Part shown: positions 8,820 through 17,290 of the stretch, in pieces | Position numbering within the stretch: position 1 is the stretch's first letter | How the letters are laid out: each line of letters starts with the position of its first letter | Assembly (NCBI GenBank): GCA_013216135.1 | Contig: JABSOS010000008.1 | Location: 62,001-126,000 of the forward strand | DNA: 64,000 nucleotides | From: Candidatus Caenarcanales bacterium | Lineage (GTDB): Bacteria > Cyanobacteriota > Vampirovibrionia > LMEP-6097 | Direction: 5' to 3' | Made by a program: the position numbers and the translations under genes | Notes under the pieces: generated by a model | The model's database searches: none | Seen by the model: the letters and a program-made list of their open reading frames with translations, nothing else | Told to the model about the DNA's origin: nothing

Positions 8820-9440
8820 TTATTCAGCTCCAGCTCCAACCATTTCTTTAGCTCCATCTAAAATGAATAAGCCTTGAGCAATGCTTCTTGCTGACATTGT
8901 TGTGCCTTCATTTAAAGCTTCGATAGTTGTAGCATCAACTTTATCGTACACTTCTGAGAATGCGCTGATGACTTCTTCATCATAAGCTTTATCTAAGTCT
9001 TTATCATCATCTTCAAGATCATCTTCTAAATGTGAACTTAAAATACTGAACATACCTAAGTCGTCAGCACTTAAATCCCCACCCATGTCAAAGTCAAAGT
9101 CGTCTCCATCTTCAGTATCAACTGGATCATAGAGATCAATTTGATCTGCGATTTCACTTTTTGCGATTGCTGCTTTAGGATCTAGAGTTGCAGAGGCTTC
9201 ATCTTCAGTACTACCACTAAAGTCAATGAACTCGACAGCGCCCTGTTGAGTTCCACCTGATTTATTATTCTGTTGCTCTGCAGGTCCAAGATCTGTTTCG
9301 TATACCAATACACGATCAAGATCTAAGTCTAGATTATTAGTTACTGAGGCGACGAAATCACTTACTTCTTTAGCTTCGACTTCATCTGTCCCTAAACTAG
9401 CACCTAAGGCATAACCATTTACGTGGTCATAACCATCCAT
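8820..9440 (-). CDS. Acidic orphan protein
   Basis: A 206 aa protein very rich in Asp and Glu, with an acidic block around residues 100-160 (DTEDGDDFDFDMGGD, LEDDLEDDDKDLD). No signal peptide, membrane segment or recognised domain is visible. I chose ATG 9440 (MDGYDHVNGY) because an AGGAGG Shine-Dalgarno lies about 8 bases upstream; the frame could extend seven codons to 9461. It is one of the few genes here with a canonical ribosome site and a true leader. Strong acidity suggests a cation-binding or disordered protein, but the function is unknown. Confidence 0.75.
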   Translation of the reverse strand: MDGYDHVNGYALGASLGTDEVEAKEVSDFVASVTNNLDLDLDRVLVYETDLGPAEQQNNKSGGTQQGAVEFIDFSGSTEDEASATLDPKAAIAKSEIADQIDLYDPVDTEDGDDFDFDMGGDLSADDLGMFSILSSHLEDDLEDDDKDLDKAYDEEVISAFSEVYDKVDATTIEALNEGTTMSARSIAQGLFILDGAKEMVGAGAE

Positions 9441-9560
9441 AACGCGACCTCCTATTTTCACGTTAGTTATAGAACGAACACACTAATGTCCTATAACTGT
9501 TAAAGTAATATCAAAGTAACTTTAAGATTCGGTTAAAGTTTCTGAATTCTCTATAAGCAA

Positions 9561-9980
9561 ATGGGTGATCAATTAATAAGTAAATTTAAAGTCAGAGACT
9601 ATGAGTGTGACATGCAAGGCATAGTCAATAATGCTAATTATTTTCATTATTTAGAACATTCGCGTCATGAATTTTTAAATGAGAATAATATTGATTTTAA
9701 AAAAGCTCATGATGAAGGGTTTGATTTAGTCGTTTCTAATATGGAAGCAAAGTTTATTAAGCCACTAAAACCACGAGATATCTTCGAAGTTAGGTTAAGA
9801 TTCAGTAAAGAAGGACGTTTACGTTACATATTTGAGCAAGAAATTTGGAAAATTAGTAACGATTTAGATTCAGAGAGTGAAGAAGTACTTGTTCTTAAAG
9901 CAAAAATTACATGTGCTTGTGTTGATCTAAAGCGAGGTAGACCGTCAAACTATGTTTTGCTGGATGCTATTCTTGTATAA
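9561..9980 (+). CDS. Acyl-CoA thioesterase, YbgC/4HBT hotdog family
   Basis: A 139 aa hotdog-fold thioesterase. The opening VRDYECDMQGIVNNANYFHY matches the YbgC/4-hydroxybenzoyl-CoA thioesterase signature, with the catalytic Asp (CDMQGIV) and the NANY turn, followed by SRHEFL and the central strand NMEAKFIKPLKPRDIFEV. It should hydrolyse short- or medium-chain acyl-CoA esters in the cytosol. The ATG at 9561 is preceded by CTATAAG, so the leader is very short or absent. The neighbouring genes are orphans, so the substrate remains open. Confidence 0.85.
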   Translation: MGDQLISKFKVRDYECDMQGIVNNANYFHYLEHSRHEFLNENNIDFKKAHDEGFDLVVSNMEAKFIKPLKPRDIFEVRLRFSKEGRLRYIFEQEIWKISNDLDSESEEVLVLKAKITCACVDLKRGRPSNYVLLDAILV

Positions 9981-10043
9981 AATTCAATGTTTATTTCAAT
10001 ATTAAATCTTCTTTGTATTATTTGAAATCAGGGAGATGAAATT

Positions 10044-10688
10044 ATGAATTTATCAATTCAAGCTAAGCCTCAGGTATATGAAACAAGTAAGCCACAAGTT
10101 AAACAAACAACAAACCAAAAAAATGTTACTAGTGCCTTAAACAGTGAGGAGTATTCATTTGATAAACAGCTTTTAGAACAAGCAGATAACAATCCTCAAG
10201 GATTTTCTATCCAGCGTTTATTTATGGTTATGTCCAAGCACCATAGCAAAAATCCTTTGGTCTCTGATGATATTAAATTAGATAGTGAGGGATATCCGAT
10301 GTGGTCTAAGGAGAATTTAGTATCTTTAAAGCAGTCTTTAGGGGAAGCAGGTTTTACCAAGAATATTCAAGATATGCTTCAGACAACTATAGATAATTTT
10401 GATTATCTAAAAGGAATTAATGTTAATGATCCTTCGTCAGATAAGCTTGGTTATCAAGATCTGAGATCTTTAGAACAGGAGGGAGTGACAGCACAAATTT
10501 CAGGTAATATTCCTGGTATGAAAGAATTTATTCCTTGGTTAAAAGAAAATTATCCAGAGGGTATTAATAAGGTTTCTAGCTTGAGTTTAGGTATGAGAAG
10601 TAGTGGCTATATTGAAGGTATTGAAAGTGGGGTTTCTTTTCCTAGAGGTTTACCTACAGAAGGTAATAAGTCTCTAGGCGAGTTTTAA
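10044..10688 (+). CDS. Orphan protein, 214 aa
   Basis: A hydrophilic protein with a Gln/Thr/Lys-rich N-terminal tail of about 40 residues (disordered) and a helical remainder (LVSLKQSLGEAGFTKNIQDML; FIPWLKENYPEG). No signal peptide or recognised family. The start is supported by GGGAGATGAAATT just before ATG 10044. It converges on the SLT-domain gene with an 18-base gap. Function unknown. Confidence 0.75.
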   Translation: MNLSIQAKPQVYETSKPQVKQTTNQKNVTSALNSEEYSFDKQLLEQADNNPQGFSIQRLFMVMSKHHSKNPLVSDDIKLDSEGYPMWSKENLVSLKQSLGEAGFTKNIQDMLQTTIDNFDYLKGINVNDPSSDKLGYQDLRSLEQEGVTAQISGNIPGMKEFIPWLKENYPEGINKVSSLSLGMRSSGYIEGIESGVSFPRGLPTEGNKSLGEF

Positions 10689-10705
10689 TAATTAATATTG
10701 TTTTT

Positions 10706-11692
10706 TTAACAACAATTTTCAGCGATATTAGGAATATCAGTCTTATTAATATCTCTTAAACGGCGATTAATTTTTCCAGAGTAACGTCGACCTTTAGGTC
10801 CAGCACTGTTATAGGCAGATTCTCCTACCATTTTTACAAATGTAGCTGAAGATTTTGCTTGATAAGCATAAGTATCATTACCACCTTTAAGTAAATTCCA
10901 ATTAAATTTATGGAAATTAGCAGTAGATTTTTTGAATTGTCCTAAGCCTCTTTCGCCAGCTTTGCCGACTAGATTTGGGTTAAAGCGTGATTCTGTGTAA
11001 AGTTGAACTAGGAAGCGTTTGGGGTTTATACCAGCATGCTCAGCTGTTGCCCAGAGGGCTTCAAGAATTTCTTTTGTGGTGTACATTGCAGCACTACCTA
11101 CTCTGATACCTCTTTCCTCAGCATTTATAAAATAGTATTGAGCTTTATCGAGCCAGATTCTATCCTGTTTAGAAAGATTAGGTTTTTTAATTCCTAAAGC
11201 ACTGAAGTTAACTTCAGATTTCCCAACAAAAACAATTAATTCTTTTTCTTTTTTCTTTCTATGGCTTAAATTATTTTCTTTTCTAGTTTTTCTAATTTCA
11301 GCTTCAATTCTTTTTCTTTCTTCTTTGATTTGCTTAAGATCTTCAGCTCGTATCATCTTTGCTGCTTCAGAAGCACTTAGTTCACCAGCTTTGTATTGAT
11401 TTACGATGTCTAATACTTCTTGGCTCATAGCTTTTCTTTTAAAGTTATGAGTTTTAGGAATAGTTTCTTCAACTTCTATTAGAACCTTATTTCGCCTAGC
11501 TTCAATTACTTCAGGGGTTTTTTCAGGAATACTTACATTGATTTCCTTTTCTAAGCGCTTTTTAATATCGTGTCTTTCAAGATCATTTGGGACATAATAT
11601 TTAATTCCACCACCGCTGCTTTTAGCATGGTAAATGCTTTTGTGAACTTTTTGCTTGTAGTAAGGTACTGGATGCTGGGGACTAGATGCCAT
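10706..11692 (-). CDS. Lytic transglycosylase-like (SLT domain) protein
   Basis: A 328 aa protein with a C-terminal SLT domain at about residues 205-310: EALWATAEHAGINPKRFL, then LYTESRFNPNLVGKAGERGL with catalytic Glu234 and the GERGLGQF motif. Such domains cleave murein between MurNAc and GlcNAc. The first 170 residues are highly basic with a Lys/Arg/Glu coiled-coil-like stretch (residues 115-150), and there is no signal peptide, unlike housekeeping transglycosylases. The protein ends in a Cys pair. Its ATG lies 11 bases inside the end of the acyl-CoA dehydrogenase gene, so translation is probably coupled. Without export information, murein remodelling or delivery as an effector are both possible. 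Confidence 0.75.
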   Translation of the reverse strand: MASSPQHPVPYYKQKVHKSIYHAKSSGGGIKYYVPNDLERHDIKKRLEKEINVSIPEKTPEVIEARRNKVLIEVEETIPKTHNFKRKAMSQEVLDIVNQYKAGELSASEAAKMIRAEDLKQIKEERKRIEAEIRKTRKENNLSHRKKKEKELIVFVGKSEVNFSALGIKKPNLSKQDRIWLDKAQYYFINAEERGIRVGSAAMYTTKEILEALWATAEHAGINPKRFLVQLYTESRFNPNLVGKAGERGLGQFKKSTANFHKFNWNLLKGGNDTYAYQAKSSATFVKMVGESAYNSAGPKGRRYSGKINRRLRDINKTDIPNIAENCC

Positions 11693-12833
11693 ATTCTTTG
11701 AGTAAGTCTTTAGCTATTACTATACGTTGAATTTCAGATGTACCTTCATAAATTTCAGTAATCTTTGCATCACGCATATAACGCTCGACGTTATACTCTG
11801 TAGTATAACCGTAACCGCCATGAATTTGAATAGCCTGAATGGTATGTTTCATTGCCATTTCAGAAGCAAATAATTTAGCCTGCGCTGCGAACCTTGAGAA
11901 TTTTTCGCCTCTATCATGTGCTGAAGCTGCACGGTAGATTAATAATTTAGCTGCATCAATATCAGTTGCCATATCTGATATCTTGAACTGAATAGCTTGA
12001 AAATTAGAGATTTTAGTACCGAATGCCTCTCTTTCTTGAGCATAGCGGATAGAATCCTCAAAAGCTGCTCTAGTTACCCCTACAGCTTGACCTGCCATAC
12101 CGATGCGACCACCGTCTAAAGTAGCCATCGCAATTTTAAAACCATCTCCGATATTTCCTAAAATATTAGCTTTATGTACTTTACAATCATCGAAGTGAAT
12201 TTGGGTAGTGGAACTCGCACGAATACCTAATTTATCCTCAGGTTTACCGAAGCTCATACCTTCAGTACCTTTTTCAACGATAAAAGCAGTAACACCTTTA
12301 TGTTTAGCTTCGTAATCAGTTTGCGCTAAAACTAAGTAAGTATCAGCGACTTCACCATTAGTAATCCAGGCTTTAGAGCCATTTAATAAATAAAAATCAC
12401 CATCTTCCACAGCGCTAGTACGCATCGCGGCAGCATCTGAACCATTCCCTGGTTCTGAAAGGGCAAATGCACCTAGCTTTTCACCAGTTGCTAGTGGTTT
12501 TAAGAATTTTTCGTGTTGTTCTTCATTGCCGTATTTATAAATCGGCACTGCACAGAGTGATAAGTGAGCTGAAAATATAGTTCCTGTACTTGCACAGGCT
12601 TTAGAAAGCTCTTCAACTGCAAGAGCGTAACAAATATAATCCATTTCAGCACCACCCCATTTCTCAGGGATAGTAAGACCCATAAGCCCGCATTCAGCCA
12701 TTAATTTGACGTTTTCAGTAGGGAAACGATGAGTTTTATCGATCTCTTTAGCTTTTTCAGCAAACTCTTTAGACGCTAGATCAGCAACCATTTTTCGAAA
12801 CATTTCTTGGTCTTCATTTAGCTTGATATCCAT
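11682..12833 (-). CDS. Acyl-CoA dehydrogenase
   Basis: FAD-dependent dehydrogenase introducing a trans-2 double bond into acyl-CoA. The 383 aa length and motifs are typical: [12 protein letters not shown] in the middle domain, DRGEKF, then [20 protein letters not shown] and the catalytic Glu in [12 protein letters not shown] near the C-terminus, as in short-chain/butyryl-CoA types. The A of ATG 12833 is exactly the predicted transcription start from the TATAAT at 12845-12840. The downstream SLT gene overlaps its last 11 bases. No other beta-oxidation gene is in the window. Confidence 0.95.
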   Translation of the reverse strand: MDIKLNEDQEMFRKMVADLASKEFAEKAKEIDKTHRFPTENVKLMAECGLMGLTIPEKWGGAEMDYICYALAVEELSKACASTGTIFSAHLSLCAVPIYKYGNEEQHEKFLKPLATGEKLGAFALSEPGNGSDAAAMRTSAVEDGDFYLLNGSKAWITNGEVADTYLVLAQTDYEAKHKGVTAFIVEKGTEGMSFGKPEDKLGIRASSTTQIHFDDCKVHKANILGNIGDGFKIAMATLDGGRIGMAGQAVGVTRAAFEDSIRYAQEREAFGTKISNFQAIQFKISDMATDIDAAKLLIYRAASAHDRGEKFSRFAAQAKLFASEMAMKHTIQAIQIHGGYGYTTEYNVERYMRDAKITEIYEGTSEIQRIVIAKDLLKEYGI

Positions 12834-12839
12834 GTCTGC

Positions 12840-12845
12840 ATTATA
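12840..12845 (-). promoter_or_regulatory. -10 element of the acyl-CoA dehydrogenase gene
   Basis: Perfect TATAAT on the minus strand. Counting the usual six bases after the hexamer gives +1 at 12833, the first base of the ATG, so this mRNA should be leaderless. No clear -35 is seen. Confidence 0.6.
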
Positions 12846-12963
12846 CCCGTATTCCTGTCGATTCTAATTTTTGCTCTTATTAGTGTGAGTATATGGTGGA
12901 TTTATGTTGAATTAACTAAAAATAAAGTTTTTCGATGCCTTTTCTCAAAAATTTAATGTTTTT

Positions 12964-12972
12964 TGCTAAAAT
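12964..12972 (+). promoter_or_regulatory. Extended -10 of tRNA-Ser
   Basis: TGCTAAAAT, an extended -10, would start transcription near 12979, about 42 bases before the mature tRNA. The same TGCTAAAAT precedes the LOV-LytTR gene. Confidence 0.5.
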
Positions 12973-13020
12973 CTAATTTCAGGTTTGTAAAAGTCTTAAA
13001 GTTTTTACAAATTTCTACCT

Positions 13021-13114
13021 GGAGAGGTGGCTGAGTGGCTGAAAGCGGCTTCCTGCTAAGAAGTTGAACGGACTAAAATCTGTTCCGAGGGTTCGAATCC
13101 CTCCTTCTCCGCCA
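13021..13114 (+). tRNA. tRNA-Ser (GCT anticodon)
   Basis: Cloverleaf read directly: acceptor stem GGAGAGG pairs with CTTCTCC-side bases, the anticodon arm GCTTC-CTGCTAA-GAAGT carries GCT at 34-36, there is a long variable arm typical of serine tRNA, T arm GAGGG-TTCGAAT-CCCTC, discriminator G and an encoded CCA. A terminator follows three bases later, so it is a single-gene unit. Its 3' end is repeated 159 bases after the end of the tRNA. Confidence 0.97.
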
Positions 13115-13117
13115 TTT

Positions 13118-13146
13118 GCCCCCACCTTAAGTGGGGGCTTTTTTTT
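13118..13146 (+). terminator. Rho-independent terminator of tRNA-Ser
   Basis: GCCCCCAC-cttaa-GTGGGGGC is a perfect 8-pair GC-rich stem followed by eight T. Confidence 0.95.
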
Positions 13147-13274
13147 GTCGGGATTCGAACCCTAAAGGGTTTTCTTTTATAATGTAATTTCTTGCGAAAT
13201 TACAGATCTCCTTCTCTTTTTTTTGATGGGTGCTGTCTTTTGCGCGGAGTAATCCAGTGTGCGTTTCCCCTAAA

Positions 13275-13292
13275 CCCTCCTTCTCCGCCATT
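13275..13292 (+). repeat. Direct repeat of tRNA-Ser 3' end
   Basis: CCCTCCTTCTCCGCCATT is an exact 18-base copy of 13099-13116, the tRNA 3' end plus two bases. Between the copies, 13150-13163 holds GGGATTCGAACCC, an inverted copy of the tRNA T-loop core, and 13183-13202 holds the perfect hairpin GTAATTTC-ttgc-GAAATTAC. This is the pattern left by tRNA-targeting integration, but no integrase is present. Confidence 0.75.
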
Positions 13293-13343
13293 ACAGAGTA
13301 CTTTTATATAAATAAAAAAACTTTCTATCAAGCTCAGACGTAT

Positions 13344-13965
13344 CTATAACCAAATATTTTTTTGTTGACCTAGTTCTCTAATCTTATTTTTCAAGCTTTG
13401 ATCTGAATTATAGTGATTTTTACCTATGATAAAAATATTCATTTTGTTGTTTGTCTTTTCATTAGAGGTATCCATGGTTTCTTTCAGTGATAGATTCCTT
13501 CTAAAAATATATTCGTATTTGCTGGGTCACAAAACTCTTCTATAAATTTGTTTTGAAGATGGGCTTGGTCATGATGTTCTAAAAAAAATATATAATCAGC
13601 AGATTTCCAGTCTGCCATATCAATGTTAGAGTCAGCTAGGTCACAATTTTCAAGAATGTTAAATTGTGCTTGAGGGAAATATGATTGAATGATTTCTAGA
13701 TTTTTATTTTCTTCATCTTTATTTTTTTATCTTGAAACATTATGAATAATTTCAAAAGTGATAACCCTGCACTTAGCTGCAATAAATAACTATAGGGAAA
13801 AGAGTTAATATTAAAGCCTTTTAGCGTATCTTTTTCACAATTTTCAATATTGCAGCGTTTATGTAAGTCTTTAAAGTTTATTTCTTGAACTTGATCTTTA
13901 TTAATGTTTGATGTTGCAATGTTTGCAATTAGTAAACTATTAAATGCTAAGTCTTTGATTAACAT
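13344..13965 (-). pseudogene. Frameshifted orphan gene remnant
   Basis: The start at 13965 gives MLIKDLAFNSLLIANIATSN and runs 89 codons to a stop at 13696. Adding one A to the A7 run near 13725 restores a long downstream frame (NKDEENKNLEIIQSYF, then MADWKSADYIFFLEHHDQ) that continues to about 13500. A second shift near GACCCAGC, about 13524, opens a third frame (YEYIFRRNLSLKETMDTSN to GQQKNIWL) ending with a stop at 13344. At least two frameshifts mean a decayed gene, or sequencing indels if the run lengths are wrong. No family is recognised. It lies beside the tRNA-Ser scar. Confidence 0.6.
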
Positions 13966-14066
13966 AATAAGGGTATCTTGGGGGGTGTTTTAACTTTTAA
14001 ATATTTCTCTGATTGTTTTTTGCGCCATTGTTGGGTCAATATAATAGCACGAGTGGAAACTTGTAA

Positions 14067-14834
14067 TTAATTAGTTTTCCCAAACTCTATATTATATTCA
14101 AGACCTACACCTAGACCGACATTTTTATCGGGTAAAAATCCGTTATATCTAACTTCTGCAATTGCATATAATTGATTTACTAAACGAAAACCGATTTGAT
14201 GTTCAGTTACTGTTACAGAGCTGTCTGAAAAGCTACTATCTATAAATAAATTGTTATCTAAGAAACCTGACAAATATAACCGGTCACCTAACCATTTTTC
14301 TAATAGTTGAATTCTATAAAAGTGTTCTACTAAGAGGGTGTAACCATCAAAATTATCTACATTTCCAGGAAAAACAGTAACATGGTAAATTAAATTTATT
14401 TTCTCACAGAGTTTTTTTAAGAGCGAGGTTTCTGAAATTCTTAAGCGGGTTCCGAATCTAAATGCTTCATTTTCATTTCCGCTTTGTGAAACATATTGTG
14501 TTGCAATGTCCAGCGGTGCTTTTGGGATTTTCCAATACAAATCTTGCTCTGTATAGTAGTCAGGAAAATTAAAGTTTATAAATGAAAAGTACTCAAAGCC
14601 ATATGGTAAATCGAGGAAATTATTTAAGGTAAAAATATCTGACTCGAGAGCGGGATAGTATGCGTTTATATCTATATAACCACGAGGAATATACTCACTT
14701 TTTGATGACTTTTCTTTTGAGGTGTCGAGCAAGTTCGCTTTACTTAATTTGATACTTTCTAGGCTTATAATGCTATGTGCTTTTGCCATTGATAGCAAAA
14801 GTATAGAAAAAAGAATGAGTGTCCGAAATATCAC
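14067..14834 (-). CDS. Exported beta-barrel-like outer membrane protein
   Basis: A 255 aa protein with a signal peptide (MIFRTLILFSILLLSMAKAHS) and a mature part rich in alternating aromatic/hydrophobic strands (HVTVFPGNVDNFDGYTLLVE; LYAIAEVRYNGF), ending GLGVGLEYNIEF before a short polar tail. This is the look of an outer membrane beta-barrel and supports a diderm envelope. No specific family is recognised. It reads alone on the minus strand, divergent from the 435 aa orphan. Confidence 0.65.
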   Translation of the reverse strand: MIFRTLILFSILLLSMAKAHSIISLESIKLSKANLLDTSKEKSSKSEYIPRGYIDINAYYPALESDIFTLNNFLDLPYGFEYFSFINFNFPDYYTEQDLYWKIPKAPLDIATQYVSQSGNENEAFRFGTRLRISETSLLKKLCEKINLIYHVTVFPGNVDNFDGYTLLVEHFYRIQLLEKWLGDRLYLSGFLDNNLFIDSSFSDSSVTVTEHQIGFRLVNQLYAIAEVRYNGFLPDKNVGLGVGLEYNIEFGKTN

Positions 14835-14950
14835 TTATTTTACAAGTCTTAAGAATTTGCTTTATTGATACTCTTTACTTAAAAGTAGAAAGTGCTAATA
14901 TGGCTTAACCTATTTTTAAACACGACGCACTATTATCTTTATAAGTATGT

Positions 14951-16258
14951 ATGTCGAAAATATCAGGCACTAACGAACAAAATATTTATTTACCTCTGTC
15001 TTCGAGCTTGGGCTCGGGAGAAGTTAGTATTGAGTCTGACAAAGAGCAGTTAGTGGCTCTTGGAGCTGATGAAGGCTACAGCCCCATTTATGGAAATGAC
15101 TCTTTCATTCATAATACAGAATCTGACAGGATAAATCAGAAAACAGACGCTGAATTGTTTAGTAACTTCGAAAAAGTTAAAAAAGAGCTGGAGAAAGAAG
15201 AAGGAATAATAATAGATGAAACTGTTCCTTTTTATGAGATGGATATAACCGATGAACAGCGTGAAAAAATTATGGGAGCAATGGAAGAAGACCTTAGAAC
15301 TGTTATGCGCCAGAAAACAAGTTTAGAGGATAATTCACAAATAGATAATATATTTTTAGATTTAGATTTGAAAATAGAGCAAGTAAAATGGCTTATTGAT
15401 GGGATGGATTATTCCGCTAGGCTCAATGGTGTTGATGATACTGTTAAAAGATTTACAAAACAAGCTTCTGCTGAAAATTTGGATACAAAAATTATTTTTG
15501 GCATAGATGATGATGCTTCTAGTGCAGGATACCAAGACTCTTCAGGCATGTCTGGAAAAGGTGGGGAGTCATCAACTTTAGTTATAAAGCTTAATTCAAA
15601 GCAAAATGATACAAAACAAAAGTTTGCAGCAGTTATGAGAAATGAGTTATTCGAATCAATGGAAAATCTCAAGAAGCAAGAACATCTTAATAATCAAGCT
15701 ATTAATGAAAATTGGGTAGAAGCCTCTAAAGAAAATCGAAGAAGCTTTGATGTACCAGCTACTGATTACCAAGAACATACATGGTCTTTTGATAGATTTA
15801 CTGAAGAAAATGCAGACTATGCTTATTTAGAGGAAGATGAGTCACCAGAAAAACATTCAAGACAAATAAATGAATCATTTGTGAATTATGCTCAGTCATT
15901 AAGAGAAAATGATCCTGCAAAGTATGAAACTCTTCCAAGTGCAATTCAAGATGCTGCTTTTAAGTCAATAGGCGTATATCTCCAAAAGATAAATGCCCGT
16001 GGTGATTATGACTATCGTATTAGCCATAATCTTCCGATTGAAACAAAAGATGAAGCAGAAGCTGCTGTTGCTGATTTGAATCAACAACTAAATGATTTGG
16101 ATATTCAATATCCTGAAGATAACGGTGATATTAAAAATATTACTTTAGGAGATTTATTAGAGTATAAATCTTATAAATTTATTAACACTAAAGGTGAAGT
16201 CGAATATAAAATTCGTTTAGCTAAAAGCCACTCCCAAAAACTTATCCAAATCAATTAA
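14951..16258 (+). CDS. Orphan protein, 435 aa, acidic
   Basis: A hydrophilic Glu/Asp/Ser/Asn-rich protein with predicted helices (LFSNFEKVKKELEKEEG; EKIMGAMEEDLRTVM) and a Ser/Gly linker near residue 200. No signal peptide, membrane segment or recognised domain. A CGACGCAC-TATTATCTT promoter-like element with TATTAT at 14931-14936 predicts a start near 14943 and an 8-base leader to ATG 14951. A strong hairpin follows 30 bases after the stop. Function unknown. Confidence 0.75.
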   Translation: MSKISGTNEQNIYLPLSSSLGSGEVSIESDKEQLVALGADEGYSPIYGNDSFIHNTESDRINQKTDAELFSNFEKVKKELEKEEGIIIDETVPFYEMDITDEQREKIMGAMEEDLRTVMRQKTSLEDNSQIDNIFLDLDLKIEQVKWLIDGMDYSARLNGVDDTVKRFTKQASAENLDTKIIFGIDDDASSAGYQDSSGMSGKGGESSTLVIKLNSKQNDTKQKFAAVMRNELFESMENLKKQEHLNNQAINENWVEASKENRRSFDVPATDYQEHTWSFDRFTEENADYAYLEEDESPEKHSRQINESFVNYAQSLRENDPAKYETLPSAIQDAAFKSIGVYLQKINARGDYDYRISHNLPIETKDEAEAAVADLNQQLNDLDIQYPEDNGDIKNITLGDLLEYKSYKFINTKGEVEYKIRLAKSHSQKLIQIN

Positions 16259-16287
16259 TTGATTTACCTTATGCTGAAAATTAATAA

Positions 16288-16311
16288 AGCTCCCTTCGGA
16301 GGAAGGGAGCT
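16288..16311. terminator. Strong intergenic hairpin, likely bidirectional terminator
   Basis: AGCTCCCTTC-ggag-GAAGGGAGCT, a perfect 10-pair stem, lies between the ends of two convergent genes (14951-16258 plus and 16461-17105 minus). The trailing T-run is weak on both strands, so termination is inferred from position. Confidence 0.6.
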
Positions 16312-16460
16312 GCTAAAAGTGACAGGATATGAGAACCATGATTAGTATTGGGTTACTTCATTTGGGGGGATCTCATAGAAGTGAATATAGTGAGCGAATT
16401 CCTTTTCCCTATCACTCTAACTCCTATACAAATATATGGTTTTGGCTTTTTTGATATGTA

Positions 16461-17105
16461 TTATTTTACTTGGGCAATACTATCAGTATTGTTTTCTAGA
16501 TCTGGATATAATGCTGTTGAAATTGAATCGTAATTAACGTACTTTTGTTCATAAGCATCTAAAGCTTGATGGATTTTAGGGTCTACTCCATCCATTGGAC
16601 CAATATATCCTTGCATACTATTTCTAACCTTTGAGGCTATATTCGCTCTTTCTTCTTGATTAAAGTTTTTATAGGAGCCTAGTAATAAACTATTGACTTC
16701 ATCAATGTTTCTTCGTCTGGCTGCGAGCTGTAAAGAATTACTAACTTTATTAGCGTCTTGTAATTCGCTTCCAACTGCGATTGGTTTACCTTGGTCGAAA
16801 TAGTTTTGAATAGGTCTAAGTACGCTACCAACGATAGGACCAGCAAATAATACTCCTTGACCATCTTCAAATTGTTGATTAGGTCGATAGTTTAGATTAT
16901 TACTATTTGTTCTTAATTGACTTTGCTCTGAAAGTTCAGGATTATCTCTATATATACTTGCACTATATGTTTGATAGTTATCTTCCCCTAAGCTTTTTTT
17001 ACCAGTTTCAGTATCTAACTCTGATGGAGTTTCAGTAAATTGCTCAGCACCATAATTTGCCTATACATCTGCCGTTGTTCCTAAATTATCTATTCCGAAA
17101 GTCAT
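16461..17105 (-). pseudogene. Orphan gene interrupted by in-frame TAG at codon 15
   Basis: An ATG at 17105 with an AAAGGAGAAG Shine-Dalgarno opens MTFGIDNLGTTADV, then TAG (17063-17061), and the same frame continues for 199 more codons (ANYGAEQFTETPSELDTE onward) to TAA at 16461. There is no alternative ATG, GTG or TTG soon after the TAG; the next ATG lies deep in the frame. The 214-codon unbroken remainder looks like a normal orphan of this genome, so the gene is intact apart from one nonsense codon. Recent inactivation, suppression or a base-call error are all possible. No family recognised. Confidence 0.65.
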
Positions 17106-17290
17106 ATCTCTTCTCCTTTTTCACTCGTTAAAATCTAGAGCTTAGCTTTAGTAGCCTTTATTAAGCGTGCTAAAACCAAGTCATTACCTTGACTTCTCTT
17201 TTCTTGACTCACTTAAAACCCTAATGTCTCATTTAGCTATAACTTGTGCTTATAAGATATTCATTTGATATCAATACAAAGATAAGTAAA

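Noticed and set aside
16348-16533. 61 aa plus-strand hydrophobic frame
   Set aside because: Its second half is antisense to the end of the TAG-interrupted gene, no ribosome site is seen, and composition looks accidental.
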